This document shows positions 8,725 through 17,671 of a DNA stretch of 41,960 nucleotides, piece after piece. The translations under genes and the position numbers were made by a program. The stretch's first letter is position 1. Each line of letters starts with the position of its first letter. This stretch comes from Planctomycetota bacterium (GTDB lineage: Bacteria > Planctomycetota > Planctomycetia > Pirellulales > Pirellulaceae), in assembly GCA_029979005.1 (NCBI GenBank), contig JAPOIJ010000021.1, positions 1 through 41,960 of the forward strand, given 5' to 3'. The notes under the pieces were generated by a model. It did no database searches. It saw nothing but the letters and a program-made list of their open reading frames with translations, and was not told where the DNA came from.

Positions 8725-9165
8725 ATGATAATTACGATCGGCAGTGATCATCGAGGGTTGCCCCAGCGAAGGGTTATTTCCGAAACGATTGAATCACTTG
8801 GCTATCAGGTTGACGACAAAGGTTCCTTCACCGAGGAAGCTTGCGATTACCCTGATGTAGCAGTGGAGGTTTGCCGGGAGGTCAGTTTGGGCGGGGCGAA
8901 ATTCGGAATCCTTGTGTGTGGTACAGGGATTGGAATGTCGATTGCCGCCAATAAGGTGAGTGGAATACGTGCTGCTCTCTGCTGTGACATCGCGACCGCC
9001 AAGTTGAGTCGACAGCATAACGACGCCAATGTTCTTTGTTTGGCTGGAAATCATTTTGATGAAATCCAATTTCGAGCGATTGTGACTGCTTGGCTATCTA
9101 CCGACTTTGAAGGTGGCCGGCATCAACGCCGAGTCGATAAGATGATGGCGTTGGACGCAAACTGA
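8725..9165 (+). CDS. rpiB: Ribose-5-phosphate isomerase B (RpiB/LacAB family)
   Basis: RpiB interconverts ribose 5-phosphate and ribulose 5-phosphate in the pentose phosphate pathway. At 146 residues it has the normal length. Recognisable motifs are IGSDHRG near the N-terminus (usually GSDHAG), DYPDVA, and the active-site segment VCGTGIGMSIAANK with Cys65 as candidate base, followed by RAALCCD and HNDANVLCLAG. It lies 68 bases downstream of the Sua5-phosphatase fusion on the same strand, the same order as in the ywl region of Bacillus. LacA/LacB-type isomerases are the alternative, but the context and Cys favour RpiB. Confidence 0.93.
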   Translation: MIITIGSDHRGLPQRRVISETIESLGYQVDDKGSFTEEACDYPDVAVEVCREVSLGGAKFGILVCGTGIGMSIAANKVSGIRAALCCDIATAKLSRQHNDANVLCLAGNHFDEIQFRAIVTAWLSTDFEGGRHQRRVDKMMALDAN

Positions 9166-9290
9166 ATGGGATATGTGTTGCCATCGTCGAATTTTTAGAT
9201 GGCGAACTTCTGCCCTTGGCTGGCACAAAGCGATAGGCTGAATTGCGGATGTGGGATTGGTATTGATTTCGGATTAACTGGGTTCATCCT

Positions 9291-11465
9291 ATGATATTTC
9301 GTGTTTTTCTGACCTGTTTTTTGGCTTGGTTTGCGGTTGGCGTCTCTTGGGGGCAAGAGAGAGCGGATTGGTTAATCAATAATCGTGTTTTTAAAGCCGA
9401 ATTTAAAAAATCAAACACTGACCCAGATCGGTATGAATTGACGAACGGGTTGGTTAGTCGTTCTTTTTATCTACGCGACAATATTTGCGCAACGGTTGGT
9501 CTCGAGAGCCTTGGGGATCGCGAGGCTGTCCTGAGGGCGGTGAAACCAGAAGCGGTGGTTGTTATCAATGGTGTATCTCACCAAGTTGGTGGTTTGGAAG
9601 GGCAGCCGGATCATGCGTTCTTAAAAGATGAATGGCTTGCCGATATGGAACCGTCGGATGGATCGCTTGGGTTGGTTGGCTGGAAAGTTAGCCTTCCTGA
9701 TGAGCGGTTGAAGTGGAAGCGTGTTCGGAATGCATCAAAACAATCTGTCTGGCCTCCCGCCGGTGTGAAAGTTTCTTTCGAATATAGCCCCTCAGCTAAA
9801 AATGCGGCTCAATCTAAGGCCGAATTCCGGGTGTTCGTCAATTATGAGCTTTACGACGGCGTGCCGGTATTCTGTAAGTGGATAACGGTTGAAAATGTTG
9901 GCTCAGGTGCATTAGTGGTCGATCGGTTTACCTCCGAGATGTTGGCTGTTGTGGAATACGATAGTCGGGTGGAATTAAGAGAAGGGGTCAGTTATCCACG
10001 GCCTGATTCAATTCATGTAGAAACTGATTTTGCGTTTGGTGGTTTTAATTTTGAAAATGCGAACCGTCACGTCGTGCATTGGCAGACGGATCCGGAATAC
10101 ACGACGCAGGTGAACTATTTGAAAGGCGCCCCGTGCTTGCTGAACGTGTCACCCTCCATTGGCCCCAAGCAGACCGTCAAGGCGGCGGAGAAATTTGAGA
10201 GCTTTAGAACTTTTGAACTGGTCTATGACAGTAACGATCGCGAAAGGAGAAGTCTTTCGTTACGTAAAATGTATCGGGTGATTGCGCCGTGGGTTACTGA
10301 GAATCCATTGATGCATCACATGAGAGACGCGAACCCGGCGGAAGTGAAACGGGCGATTGATGATGCCGCTGAGGTTGGGTTTGAAATGGTAATTTTGAGC
10401 TTTGGTAGCGGCTTTAATATTGAAAATGAGACGCCGGCGTATCTTCAACAGTGGCAAGGTTTGGCAGAGCATGCCGCGAGTAAACAGATTGAATTAGGAG
10501 GCTATTCGTTGCTTTCAAGCCGGCGGATTGGAGATGGCAATGACATTGTCCCACCAGATGGACTGAAGTTAACTCACGGAAATTGTCCTTCACTGACAAG
10601 CGAATGGGGACAGGAGTATTTTCGACGTTTGCGGCGTTTTTATGAGAGAACTGGCTTCTCATGTCTCGAGCATGATGGCCCCTATCCAGGCGATATAGAC
10701 GTTACTCAGAGGTTGCCGCTGCAGCAGGGCGAATTTGATTCTCGGTGGGTGCAAGGACAGATTTCCAATGACTTCTACAAGTGGTGTCGCGAACGCGGAA
10801 TTTATATTAACGCTCCGGATTATTACTACCTCAGTGGAACCAGCAAATGTGGGATGGGGTATCGGGAAGTAAATTGGTCTTTGCCACGAGAATTGCAGTT
10901 ACTGCACGCGCGACAAAATATTTACGATGGCACTTGGTACAAGACTCCATCCATGGGATGGATGTTTGTTCCATTGTCTGAATACCACGGTGGTGGCGGT
11001 GCCGCTACGATTGAGCCTCTTAAAGATCATCTAAAGCATTATGCTCAGATGATTGATTCAAATCTTGGACTGGGTGTTCAGGCCTGTTTCCGAGGACCAA
11101 GACTTTTTGATACTCCCGAAACACGGGACCTCGTGAAACGAAAGGTTGCGTGGTTCAAAAAGTATCGAGATATACTCGAAAGTGACTTAATTCATGGGCG
11201 GCGACCTGACGGTCGAAAGCTGGATTGGATGTTGCACGTCAATCCGGAGCTTGATGATTGTGGTATGGTGGTGGTTTACAACCCTACTGACAAGGCTGTT
11301 AGCGAAACGTTGAACGTGAATGTGTATTATACCGGTTTGCAGGATGTCGCGAATGTGACGAGTTCCGAGGGGGAGTCGGTTCAGATTGACGTTCGGAGAG
11401 ATTATTCGATTGAACTAAAAGTGAACGTGATGCCTAATGGTATGAGTTGGTACGTATTACAGTGA
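9291..11465 (+). CDS. Secreted glycoside hydrolase-like protein (GH36/alpha-galactosidase-like)
   Basis: A signal peptide (about 21 residues, ending near VSWGQE) is followed by a beta-rich N-terminal half with ELTNGLVSRSF and ENVGSG segments. A TIM-barrel-like half follows, with AAEVGFEMVILSFG, TSEWGQEYFRRL and the acidic cluster LEHDGPYPGD (Glu460, Asp462). This layout of a beta-supersandwich before a barrel, with Asp-rich strand ends, resembles clan GH-D alpha-galactosidases, but the exact family and catalytic residues are uncertain. The C-terminus has a beta domain that ends without an anchor. It starts a compact trio of exported proteins (19- and 10-base gaps), so polysaccharide degradation outside the cytoplasm is a reasonable inference. 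Confidence 0.7.
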   Translation: MIFRVFLTCFLAWFAVGVSWGQERADWLINNRVFKAEFKKSNTDPDRYELTNGLVSRSFYLRDNICATVGLESLGDREAVLRAVKPEAVVVINGVSHQVGGLEGQPDHAFLKDEWLADMEPSDGSLGLVGWKVSLPDERLKWKRVRNASKQSVWPPAGVKVSFEYSPSAKNAAQSKAEFRVFVNYELYDGVPVFCKWITVENVGSGALVVDRFTSEMLAVVEYDSRVELREGVSYPRPDSIHVETDFAFGGFNFENANRHVVHWQTDPEYTTQVNYLKGAPCLLNVSPSIGPKQTVKAAEKFESFRTFELVYDSNDRERRSLSLRKMYRVIAPWVTENPLMHHMRDANPAEVKRAIDDAAEVGFEMVILSFGSGFNIENETPAYLQQWQGLAEHAASKQIELGGYSLLSSRRIGDGNDIVPPDGLKLTHGNCPSLTSEWGQEYFRRLRRFYERTGFSCLEHDGPYPGDIDVTQRLPLQQGEFDSRWVQGQISNDFYKWCRERGIYINAPDYYYLSGTSKCGMGYREVNWSLPRELQLLHARQNIYDGTWYKTPSMGWMFVPLSEYHGGGGAATIEPLKDHLKHYAQMIDSNLGLGVQACFRGPRLFDTPETRDLVKRKVAWFKKYRDILESDLIHGRRPDGRKLDWMLHVNPELDDCGMVVVYNPTDKAVSETLNVNVYYTGLQDVANVTSSEGESVQIDVRRDYSIELKVNVMPNGMSWYVLQ

Positions 11466-11484
11466 GTGAAATTTGAAGGCAACT

Positions 11485-12810
11485 ATGAAATATTTGATTG
11501 GTTTAGGCGTGTTTTTAGGGGCGATTGTTACGGCCAGTTTCGCAATCGCTGAAACGCCGTTGCGGGCCGATTTGCCTCTGCGGAGTGAGGTGATCGTTCC
11601 GATTCGAAAGTCGAGTTTTGATCAAGATGGAAAGTGCCGCACTCGTCGACAGGGGGGGAATCCACGTAAAGTTGGTGGCTATTTGGTCTTTGACGGATCA
11701 CAGGATGGAAATCGGCAAGTTGACCCACAGATTGCGGTCGGTGGTGGTTTCATTCTGCATGGTACGAATAATGGGTTAATTATTTATGACAAGCAAGGAA
11801 ATTTTATAAATGGCGTAAGCCAAAACTGTTTCAACCAAGGCATCGATCCGAAACTTTTCTTTGACGCTCACAATGGCGTTTTTGGATTTGATTTATGGAA
11901 TCCATGGGATAAAGAAAAGAAGAAGCCCGTCAATATTTCCGTTTCTGAAACAAGTGATCCGCGTGGAGCGTGGAGCACATATCCGGTGCCGGCACCCGAA
12001 GGAAGAGATGGTGGTGGGATTGGATACAGTCGGCACTGGATCGGCTATAGTTTTCCCGGTGGTCCAACACAGACGTTCGTCATGAAACTGGCTGAGGCGA
12101 AAGCGGGAAAACCGGCAACAGTTTACCACTTTCAGGGTAATTTGGGGCATCCAGTTCAGACGCAAGATGCCATAGATGATCTTTATTTTGTAAAGGTGAA
12201 CGGGCGTGAGGTGTTTATCACACGTGTTTATGAAACGGAGGACGGTACGCCTGCTGCTGAGACGATTTCTAAATTGCACGGACTCAAGTACATGGGTTAT
12301 CCTAAGCAATCTCCTCAAAAAGGAACCGATCAATTAACGGCCTCGGGAGATCGAAATCCCAAGAACCTTGTTTTGCAAAGCGGTTTCGTTTGGTTCTCAC
12401 AGGCGGTGACGGTGGATGGTCGTTCCGCAGTTCAGTGGCATCAAATGCGTCTCAACGGTTCATTTGTACAAACGGGGTTAATCAGTGATGCTAAAAGGAG
12501 TTTTATCCAAACAACTATCGCGGTTAATCGTCAGTTGGACGTGTTAGTTGGTTTTCAGGAAACTGGCGCTGATATGTTCATTAGTCCAAGATTCGCGTTT
12601 CGTCGAAGCGATGATCCATTGGGGACGCTGCAGCCTACCGTTTCGATCGGTGAAGGGCAGGCCGCCACGAACGGAGTGGCATGGGGAGATTACAGCGGTA
12701 GCGTGGTGGACGGTGACAATGGCCTCGATCTTTGGACAATACAAAGCGTCACCGATGCTGGTGGCAAAGGCGATACGGTAATTGCGAAGGTGCCATTTAA
12801 GGCAAGATAA
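11485..12810 (+). CDS. Secreted hypothetical protein, propeller-like
   Basis: I prefer the ATG at 11485, which begins the signal peptide MKYLIGLGVFLGAIV and ends near FAIAET; a GAAGG ribosome-binding site at 11475-11479 supports it over the in-frame TTG at 11473. The mature protein has DPQIAVGGGFILHGTNNG, FFDAHNGVFGFDLWNP and a late WGDYSG...NGLDLWTIQ segment. Such spaced Asp-Pro and Trp-Gly-Asp-Tyr motifs recur in exported proteins with sialidase- or propeller-like folds, but I see no catalytic signature. It is the middle gene of the exported trio. No function can be assigned. Confidence 0.75.
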   Translation: MKYLIGLGVFLGAIVTASFAIAETPLRADLPLRSEVIVPIRKSSFDQDGKCRTRRQGGNPRKVGGYLVFDGSQDGNRQVDPQIAVGGGFILHGTNNGLIIYDKQGNFINGVSQNCFNQGIDPKLFFDAHNGVFGFDLWNPWDKEKKKPVNISVSETSDPRGAWSTYPVPAPEGRDGGGIGYSRHWIGYSFPGGPTQTFVMKLAEAKAGKPATVYHFQGNLGHPVQTQDAIDDLYFVKVNGREVFITRVYETEDGTPAAETISKLHGLKYMGYPKQSPQKGTDQLTASGDRNPKNLVLQSGFVWFSQAVTVDGRSAVQWHQMRLNGSFVQTGLISDAKRSFIQTTIAVNRQLDVLVGFQETGADMFISPRFAFRRSDDPLGTLQPTVSIGEGQAATNGVAWGDYSGSVVDGDNGLDLWTIQSVTDAGGKGDTVIAKVPFKAR

Positions 12811-12820
12811 TTGATTAGTT

Positions 12821-14350
12821 ATGGAAACACCCTTGAAAACAACTAGTTTGAAAACGTTGAACCACACGACATCGGCTTCATTGGTAATTTTACTGATTGG
12901 ATTCTTCCTTCTCTCCGGATTGGCCGGCTGTAATGAGACGGTTGAGCCAGAGCAGAAAGTCGCCGCGCCAGTCGCGGTGAAGCCCGATCCACTCGTAATG
13001 TTGGTCGTCGGAGAGTTGGAAGTCGGTAATCGAATCGCCAGGCAATGGCAAGCGCTCGAGGATGGCGAACTGGAGATCATTGGAATGTCTGTTCAGGATT
13101 TCATTGCCAATGACTTCAATGCTCCAGAAGGGGAAGCTGTGGATGTGATGGTTTACCCTCCGGCGATGGTCGCCGAGTTGGTGAACCGGGAGCGGATTCG
13201 AAAAGTACCAACCGAATTAATTCAATCATCGGATTTTAATAAATTTGGCTTGCTCAAACACTTTCGTGTTTCCATTATTCGGCATGAAGGTGAAACCTGG
13301 GCGGTTCCATTGGGAGCTCCAAATTTTTCATTACTTGCCAATTCCAAGGTGTTGGGCGAAAAGTCAATTCCTGGCAATTGGTCGAGAATGTCTCGAACGC
13401 TTTCGCAGATTTCCTCATGGGATGAAGGGAATCCGGATGAGATTCAATTCCCTGCAAAAGTCGATATGCCTTTAGCGGAGCGTTGGGCGGCGTGGACTTT
13501 CCTAGCGAGGGCTGCACCGTCGGTGTGCAATCGGGGAAAATTGTCGACTGTATTCGACCGGGAAAATATTCAACCCCTGATCAACCTGCCGCCGTTTGTC
13601 GAAGCTCTCGAACAGTTGAAATTGATTGCAAGTGAGCGTTCGTACGATTTAGATCCAGCCGGGGTTTTTCGGTTGATGCAGAAAGGGGAATCTGCGATCG
13701 CAATATCTTGGCCATCAGTTGCTTTTGATCCAAGTTTGAGTGCGGAACCTGAGGGAGAGGGCGTTGAAATGGAGGTGGACGATTCGAGCCCGGAGCAAAC
13801 AGTTACCGAATTTTCTGTTTATCCACTGCCCGGGGCGTTGCGTTGGTACGATCAAAAATCGGATCGTTGGATCATTCGCGGAAAGTCTGATGAGAAACGG
13901 GTGGGACTGATTGGTTTTTCCGGTTTAGTAGCTTCTGTGGCGAAAGATAGTCTAAACGAGCAGACGGCGTGGGGCTTTTTGAAATGGCTTCCGGACAAGG
14001 CCATTAGTAAAGTGACCATGGCGGAGTCTGCAGTTAGCGGCCCCTTTCGGGCGAGCCATCTCGGCGATATGGCGCGTTGGACAGGGAGTTGGGTTCCTGA
14101 AGATGCCGCGTTTGAATATGCGGATGTAATTGAACAGAATCACGAGCGTGGGGTCGTTTTAATGTTCCCTCGTATTCCGCAGGCATCCCGATATCTCGAA
14201 GTATTGGATATGGCGGTTCGTCGAGTTGTGGCCGGTAAAGAGGATGCGCAAGCAGCGCTTGATAAGGTCGCGACTCAATGGGATGAGATTACCGACGAAA
14301 TTGGGCGCGAGAGTCAGCGGAAACGACTGCGGCAGGTGACCGGCATCTAG
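12821..14350 (+). CDS. Lipoprotein resembling extracellular solute-binding proteins
   Basis: The N-terminus has a positively charged start, a hydrophobic stretch and the lipobox LAGC, so an anchored lipoprotein is expected. After it comes a family-1-like solute-binding architecture: LMVVGELEVGNRIARQW, a VYPPAMVAEL segment, then AVPLGAPNFSLLANSKVLG, typical of sugar-binding proteins of ABC importers. A Glu/Asp-rich stretch (PEGEGVEMEVDDSSPE) interrupts the second lobe. There are no permease or ATPase genes nearby, so it may serve a remote transporter or act as a surface-binding protein for the neighbouring hydrolase. The gene starts 10 bases after the previous stop. Confidence 0.72.
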   Translation: METPLKTTSLKTLNHTTSASLVILLIGFFLLSGLAGCNETVEPEQKVAAPVAVKPDPLVMLVVGELEVGNRIARQWQALEDGELEIIGMSVQDFIANDFNAPEGEAVDVMVYPPAMVAELVNRERIRKVPTELIQSSDFNKFGLLKHFRVSIIRHEGETWAVPLGAPNFSLLANSKVLGEKSIPGNWSRMSRTLSQISSWDEGNPDEIQFPAKVDMPLAERWAAWTFLARAAPSVCNRGKLSTVFDRENIQPLINLPPFVEALEQLKLIASERSYDLDPAGVFRLMQKGESAIAISWPSVAFDPSLSAEPEGEGVEMEVDDSSPEQTVTEFSVYPLPGALRWYDQKSDRWIIRGKSDEKRVGLIGFSGLVASVAKDSLNEQTAWGFLKWLPDKAISKVTMAESAVSGPFRASHLGDMARWTGSWVPEDAAFEYADVIEQNHERGVVLMFPRIPQASRYLEVLDMAVRRVVAGKEDAQAALDKVATQWDEITDEIGRESQRKRLRQVTGI

Positions 14351-14856
14351 ATGGGAAGTGTCGATTGGGTCTAAACATCCAACGGTTGGGCAACGCATTG
14401 TCATTTTCGTTGTGGTTAGAACGATAATTCCGGCTTCTCATCGCCGGGTAGACGAGTCAGTGCGAGACTATTTCGCTAATTCCTTTAGAAAGCCCTTCTC
14501 TTTTTTGATGTGCTTGCCTATTCTTTTAGCTCGCCAACAGAGAATTTGTTGCTGTCATTTTTCTAAAACGGGTTTCCCCAGTTACGAAATCCATGGTTAA
14601 CCGACATGCTTGGAAAATGGTGCCTTGGTTACCATCGAGATTTACGAATTCGCGGCGAGAATTGAACCGAACGCGTCTCACGCAAAAGACCTTGGTTAGG
14701 TAGTTGGAATTGCACGAGACTCTGCGGCATCTACGGGGCTAGCTTTGCTAATCACGGTTGACCGCTAGGTATCAGAGAGGGGTCGCCTCTCACCCATTCG
14801 TTTTCGAAACGTCTTGGGATGTGTATTTTTAACAATCTAATTGAGTGGTTGCGCAA
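14351..14856 (+). other. Long non-coding leader upstream of the DEAD-box helicase gene
   Basis: About 500 bases without a convincing gene separate the lipoprotein stop from the helicase start. Short hairpins are visible, notably GAGAGG/CCTCTC around a GGTCG loop at 14775-14791 and TAGC/GCTA near 14740. No known riboswitch or tRNA is recognised. Long structured leaders occur on cold-shock helicase messages such as csdA; whether this one is such a leader is inference. Confidence 0.45.
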
Positions 14857-17472
14857 ATGTCTAATGATGTTTCTGGTGGTTCTACGTCTTCAAATTCGGT
14901 CAACAGCAAATCAACGTCTTCGAAAACGATGGAGGTTCAGGTCGTTTCTCAAGAGGAAGGCAATTCCAATCAGGCGCCCGTGCCCGTGGAATTTGTAGTA
15001 GAAGGGCAGGTTGAGGCGGAGAGCGTCGTCGTTGATCCAGTCGAGGATGCCGTGGAGATAAAAGAAGCGTTCGTTGTTGATTCTTTATCGATCGATCCAG
15101 CGGAAGAAGTCGCTCTGTTACTCGGTGAGAAGCCGAAGAAAAAGCCTTCTGTGGAAGTTGAAACTGCTGCGTCGATGGTACCGTCAGACGTTCCTAAAGC
15201 GGAGAGTGAAGGAATGGTGGACGATCCGTTTTTAGCGACAGAGAATTTGGAATCTTCCAAGGATAGTGCTCTGGTTCGGGAATCTGCGGAACCATCGGTG
15301 GAAAAGGATGTCGCAGCTGTGTCGGTGAGCGAAGTGGCTGTTGCTGATCAACAAGCGCCTTTAAATTTATTCGAGGAAATGGGCCTTGGCCCCGCAGTTC
15401 TCGATGCAATTAATCGAGTTGGGTATGAAACTCCATCGCCAATTCAAGCTCAATCAGTCCCTGTGATTCTTTCGGGGCGAGACCTTATGGGGCAGGCTGA
15501 GACCGGTTCAGGTAAAACGGCGGCATTCGCTTGGCCATTGCTTTCAAGAATCGATATGTCATTAAATCAGCCGCAAGTTTTGGTTCTTGCGCCGACACGC
15601 GAATTAGCAATCCAGGTGACCGCTGCGTTTGAAAAATACGCGACTGGAATCCAGAACTTCCGGGCGGTCACGATTTATGGTGGCCAGAGTTATGAGACTC
15701 AGTTGCGGGCGCTTAATCGCGGCGTTCAGGTCGTGGTGGGAACTCCCGGGCGAGTCATGGATCACTTGCGAAGAAAAACCTTAGATCTGCGGCAACTTAA
15801 GACTCTCGTGCTCGATGAAGCAGACGAGATGCTACGGATGGGATTCATTGATGACGTAGAGTGGATTCTGGAACAGCTTCCTCGAGAGCGACAGATTCTT
15901 TCGTTTTCCGCGACCCTGCCGCCACCGATTCAGAGGATCGCGAAAAATTATCTTCGGAATCCGGCACACATTGCTATCAAGAGTAAAACGGCGACAGCTG
16001 ATTCAATTAGTCAGACATGTATTTTTCTCTCACCTCGCGAAAAGATGGAACGATTGGTTCGAATTCTTGAGACTGAGCAGAGTGATGGCGTGATTATTTT
16101 TGTTAAAACTCGAAATTCGACGATCGTGGTTTCAGAAGGTTTGGTGCAGCGAGGCATCATCGCATCTCCGTTGAATGGTGATATTCCGCAGGCTCAGCGG
16201 GAACGAACCGACAATCAGTTGAAGTCGGGGCGGATCAACGTGGTTGTTGCGACTGATGTTGCGGCGCGCGGATTGGATGTTCAACGCATCAGTCATGTCA
16301 TTAACTACGACTTCCCGCACGATACAGAGGCTTACGTTCATCGCATTGGACGAACCGGCCGAGCGGGACGAGTCGGGCATGCGATTCTGTTTGTTGAGCC
16401 GAAGGAAAAAGGAAAATTGAGTCGGTTGCAGCGAGCAACGAATCAGCGAATTGAAACGTTTAAACAAAAGTCAATCGATGAGATTAATCAAGTTCGAATC
16501 GAGAAGTTTAAAGAGCAGGTGGTGAAGGCGAATAGTCATAGCGACATCAAGTTCTTCACAAAGATTGTCAATGAACTTCGAGATGATTCTGAATTAACGA
16601 TCGAACAGATTGCCGCCTCTCTGGGTGTTTTAGCGCAGGGGCCGAATCCCTTGCTTCTCAAAGAGTTGAAAGATCGTAAATCAAACAGGAAAAAGGAAAG
16701 TGCCCGCGATCGCGGTCCAATGACTCTTTATCGAATCGAAGTAGGACGCGAGCATGGTGTTGGCCCCGGTAATATTGTCGGAGCAATTACCAATGAAGCT
16801 GATTTATCGAACGGTCAAATTGGCCGGATAAATATTTTTGATAAGTTCAGTACCATATTGCTACCAAGTGAATTGAACTCTGAAGTGATTAACCACCTCA
16901 AGCATGTTTATGTTTCCGGCCAGGCATTGGCAATTAGTAAATCCGATCAAAAATATTCTCGACCCAGCGGTGGAAGGAGTAATGGAGGGCCTCAGTCGCG
17001 ACGGAACCGCTCGGATAAGCGGTTTGGTGATAAGCGGTTTGGTGATAAGCGTGGAAATGGAAAACGTTTTGAACGCGGATCACGTCGGCCAGCATCGCAT
17101 CAAGGGGAATTGGGTGCCGGAACGGGACGGGATTCCGACCGCAGAAACTCAAAAGGGAATTCTTCTGATCGAAAAATAGCGGATGGGGAGAATCGGAAAT
17201 CGTTTAGTGAAAAGTCGGCTCGAAAGAAATTTTCGGATAGGAAACCGACAAAGAAAAAGAGTAATGCGGCAGTTCAGAGAACTGAACGTGGTGAGAAAAA
17301 AGATCGATTTTCTCGGGAAGCAGGAAGTAAATACTCCGGTCAAAAATCAAGTTTTGTTAAAGGACGCGCTAAGCCCGCTAAGAAAACTAAAGCTGCAAAC
17401 CGGGTTAAGGCAAAACGAAAAGCTGGCGCTAAGCCCTCCAGTCCGATGAAAAAATACGTGAAGATTCGCTAA
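14857..17472 (+). CDS. DEAD-box RNA helicase with DbpA-like RNA-binding domain (CsdA/DeaD type)
   Basis: This ATP-dependent RNA helicase probably acts in ribosome assembly or RNA decay. An upstream in-frame GTG at 14845 is an alternative start; residue numbers here count from it. An acidic, low-complexity extension covers about 170 residues. The core then runs from the Q motif (FEEMGLG...PIQAQS) through Walker A AETGSGKT (Lys224), PTRELA, TPGR, DEAD (324-327), SATLP, RGLDV and HRIGRTGRAGR. A DbpA-type RNA-binding domain lies at about 625-695 (YRIEVGREHGVGPGNIVG). The last 175 residues are very basic, Arg/Lys/Ser/Gly-rich, and include KRFGD repeats. The opposite charges at the two ends are unusual and suggest autoinhibition or condensate-like behaviour, but that is inference. 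Confidence 0.93.
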   Translation: MSNDVSGGSTSSNSVNSKSTSSKTMEVQVVSQEEGNSNQAPVPVEFVVEGQVEAESVVVDPVEDAVEIKEAFVVDSLSIDPAEEVALLLGEKPKKKPSVEVETAASMVPSDVPKAESEGMVDDPFLATENLESSKDSALVRESAEPSVEKDVAAVSVSEVAVADQQAPLNLFEEMGLGPAVLDAINRVGYETPSPIQAQSVPVILSGRDLMGQAETGSGKTAAFAWPLLSRIDMSLNQPQVLVLAPTRELAIQVTAAFEKYATGIQNFRAVTIYGGQSYETQLRALNRGVQVVVGTPGRVMDHLRRKTLDLRQLKTLVLDEADEMLRMGFIDDVEWILEQLPRERQILSFSATLPPPIQRIAKNYLRNPAHIAIKSKTATADSISQTCIFLSPREKMERLVRILETEQSDGVIIFVKTRNSTIVVSEGLVQRGIIASPLNGDIPQAQRERTDNQLKSGRINVVVATDVAARGLDVQRISHVINYDFPHDTEAYVHRIGRTGRAGRVGHAILFVEPKEKGKLSRLQRATNQRIETFKQKSIDEINQVRIEKFKEQVVKANSHSDIKFFTKIVNELRDDSELTIEQIAASLGVLAQGPNPLLLKELKDRKSNRKKESARDRGPMTLYRIEVGREHGVGPGNIVGAITNEADLSNGQIGRINIFDKFSTILLPSELNSEVINHLKHVYVSGQALAISKSDQKYSRPSGGRSNGGPQSRRNRSDKRFGDKRFGDKRGNGKRFERGSRRPASHQGELGAGTGRDSDRRNSKGNSSDRKIADGENRKSFSEKSARKKFSDRKPTKKKSNAAVQRTERGEKKDRFSREAGSKYSGQKSSFVKGRAKPAKKTKAANRVKAKRKAGAKPSSPMKKYVKIR
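17014..17051 (+). repeat. 15-bp tandem repeat in the helicase tail (DKRFG)
   Basis: The unit GATAAGCGGTTTGGT occurs at 17014-17028 and 17029-17043, and a partial third copy ends at 17051. It encodes DKRFG in frame, within the basic C-terminal tail. The two full copies are identical, so the duplication looks recent. Confidence 0.9.
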
Positions 17473-17671
17473 AAGATCAGGTCATCGATCGGGCGGTCGT
17501 CTTATAAAAATTAGATGTTATCGTTCGTGCAGGGAACCTTGCTAAGAACCGATTCGATCGTTGTCTTGCGTAGTGATTTTTCAAATGTTATCACAGCGGT
17601 TCGCGGTTAGCTGTTCTCAGAAATAGAGCAGAGGCGTTCTATTTGTATCGGTTGTTGTCAGGAGGAATACC

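Noticed and set aside
12544..13080. Minus-strand 178-residue frame
   Set aside because: Antisense to two genes with clear export signals (secreted protein and lipoprotein); low-complexity Ser/Thr composition.
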